This document shows, piece after piece, positions 5,055-5,087 of a stretch of 5,087 nucleotides of DNA. The stretch's first letter is position 1. Each line of letters opens with the position of its first letter. The position numbers and the translations under genes are program-made. Location: contig JAFPAZ010000302.1 in NCBI GenBank assembly GCA_017390645.1, positions 1 to 5,087 on the forward strand, in the 5' to 3' direction. The notes beneath the pieces were generated by a model. That model searched no databases. It worked only from the letters and a program-made list of their open reading frames with translations, and was not told where the DNA came from. The DNA comes from Lachnospiraceae bacterium. Its GTDB lineage: Bacteria; Bacillota_A; Clostridia; Lachnospirales; Lachnospiraceae.

Positions 5055-5087
5055 TTAATTTTTAGCCATGCTTCTTTCTGCGCGCCT
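5055..5087 (-). CDS. Possible last ten codons of an upstream gene
   Basis: Reading leftward from the window edge gives RRAERSMAKN followed by TAA at 5055-5057. The placement fits a gene end: a hairpin terminator 25 nt downstream, then a fresh promoter. Ten codons are too few to recognise a family, and another frame cannot be excluded. Confidence 0.25.
   Translation of the reverse strand, partial: RRAERSMAKN

Noticed and set aside
4972..5058. Plus-strand frame of about 28 codons starting ATGAAAGTC
   Set aside because: It overlaps the minus-strand promoter and terminator hairpin, and nothing suggests a promoter or ribosome binding site for rightward expression.
1..5087. Mobile elements, CRISPR arrays, tRNA or rRNA genes
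   Set aside because: No transposase or integrase motifs, spaced repeats, tRNA-like cloverleaf or rRNA sequence was seen on either strand.

Overview
The window carries a polyamine biosynthesis gene cluster from a low-GC Firmicute. Everything that can be read as a gene lies on the minus strand. Strong AGGAGG-type ribosome binding sites, tight gene spacing, a consensus sigma-A promoter and a Bacillus-type SpeA point to Clostridia. The close match to gut clostridial SpeA-SpeE-SpeB-carboxynorspermidine dehydrogenase clusters suggests Lachnospiraceae, but that placement is inference.

In transcription order (right to left): a few codons of an upstream gene may end at 5055, followed by a hairpin that looks like its terminator (4996-5029). 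A near-consensus promoter follows (4959-4987), then a leader of about 490 nt with no obvious large gene (4465-4952). The leader is rich in hairpins and ends in a strong intrinsic terminator before speA. After it come speA (4464-3001, TTG start), a 153-nt gap with two hairpins, speE (2847-1996), speB (1995-1123, directly abutting speE) and a carboxynorspermidine/carboxyspermidine dehydrogenase-like gene (1101 to the left edge, C-terminus missing).

The enzymes fit together: SpeA decarboxylates arginine to agmatine, SpeB hydrolyses agmatine (or an aminopropylated agmatine) and releases urea, and SpeE adds an aminopropyl group. The dehydrogenase makes a carboxyaminopropyl adduct from aspartate semialdehyde. 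Two chemically distinct ways of adding the propylamine unit therefore sit side by side. Neither the S-adenosylmethionine decarboxylase that SpeE needs nor the decarboxylase that should follow the dehydrogenase is inside the window.

The least explained part is the speA leader. A 19-nt stretch (4576-4594) that includes much of the 5' arm of the terminator is complementary to a segment about 160 nt upstream (4752-4774), interrupted only by three small bulges. That upstream segment can instead fold into two local hairpins. This is the architecture of a terminator/antiterminator switch. I could not match it to any riboswitch or T-box class I know. A possible 38-codon reading frame runs through the terminator and stops just before the speA ribosome binding site.
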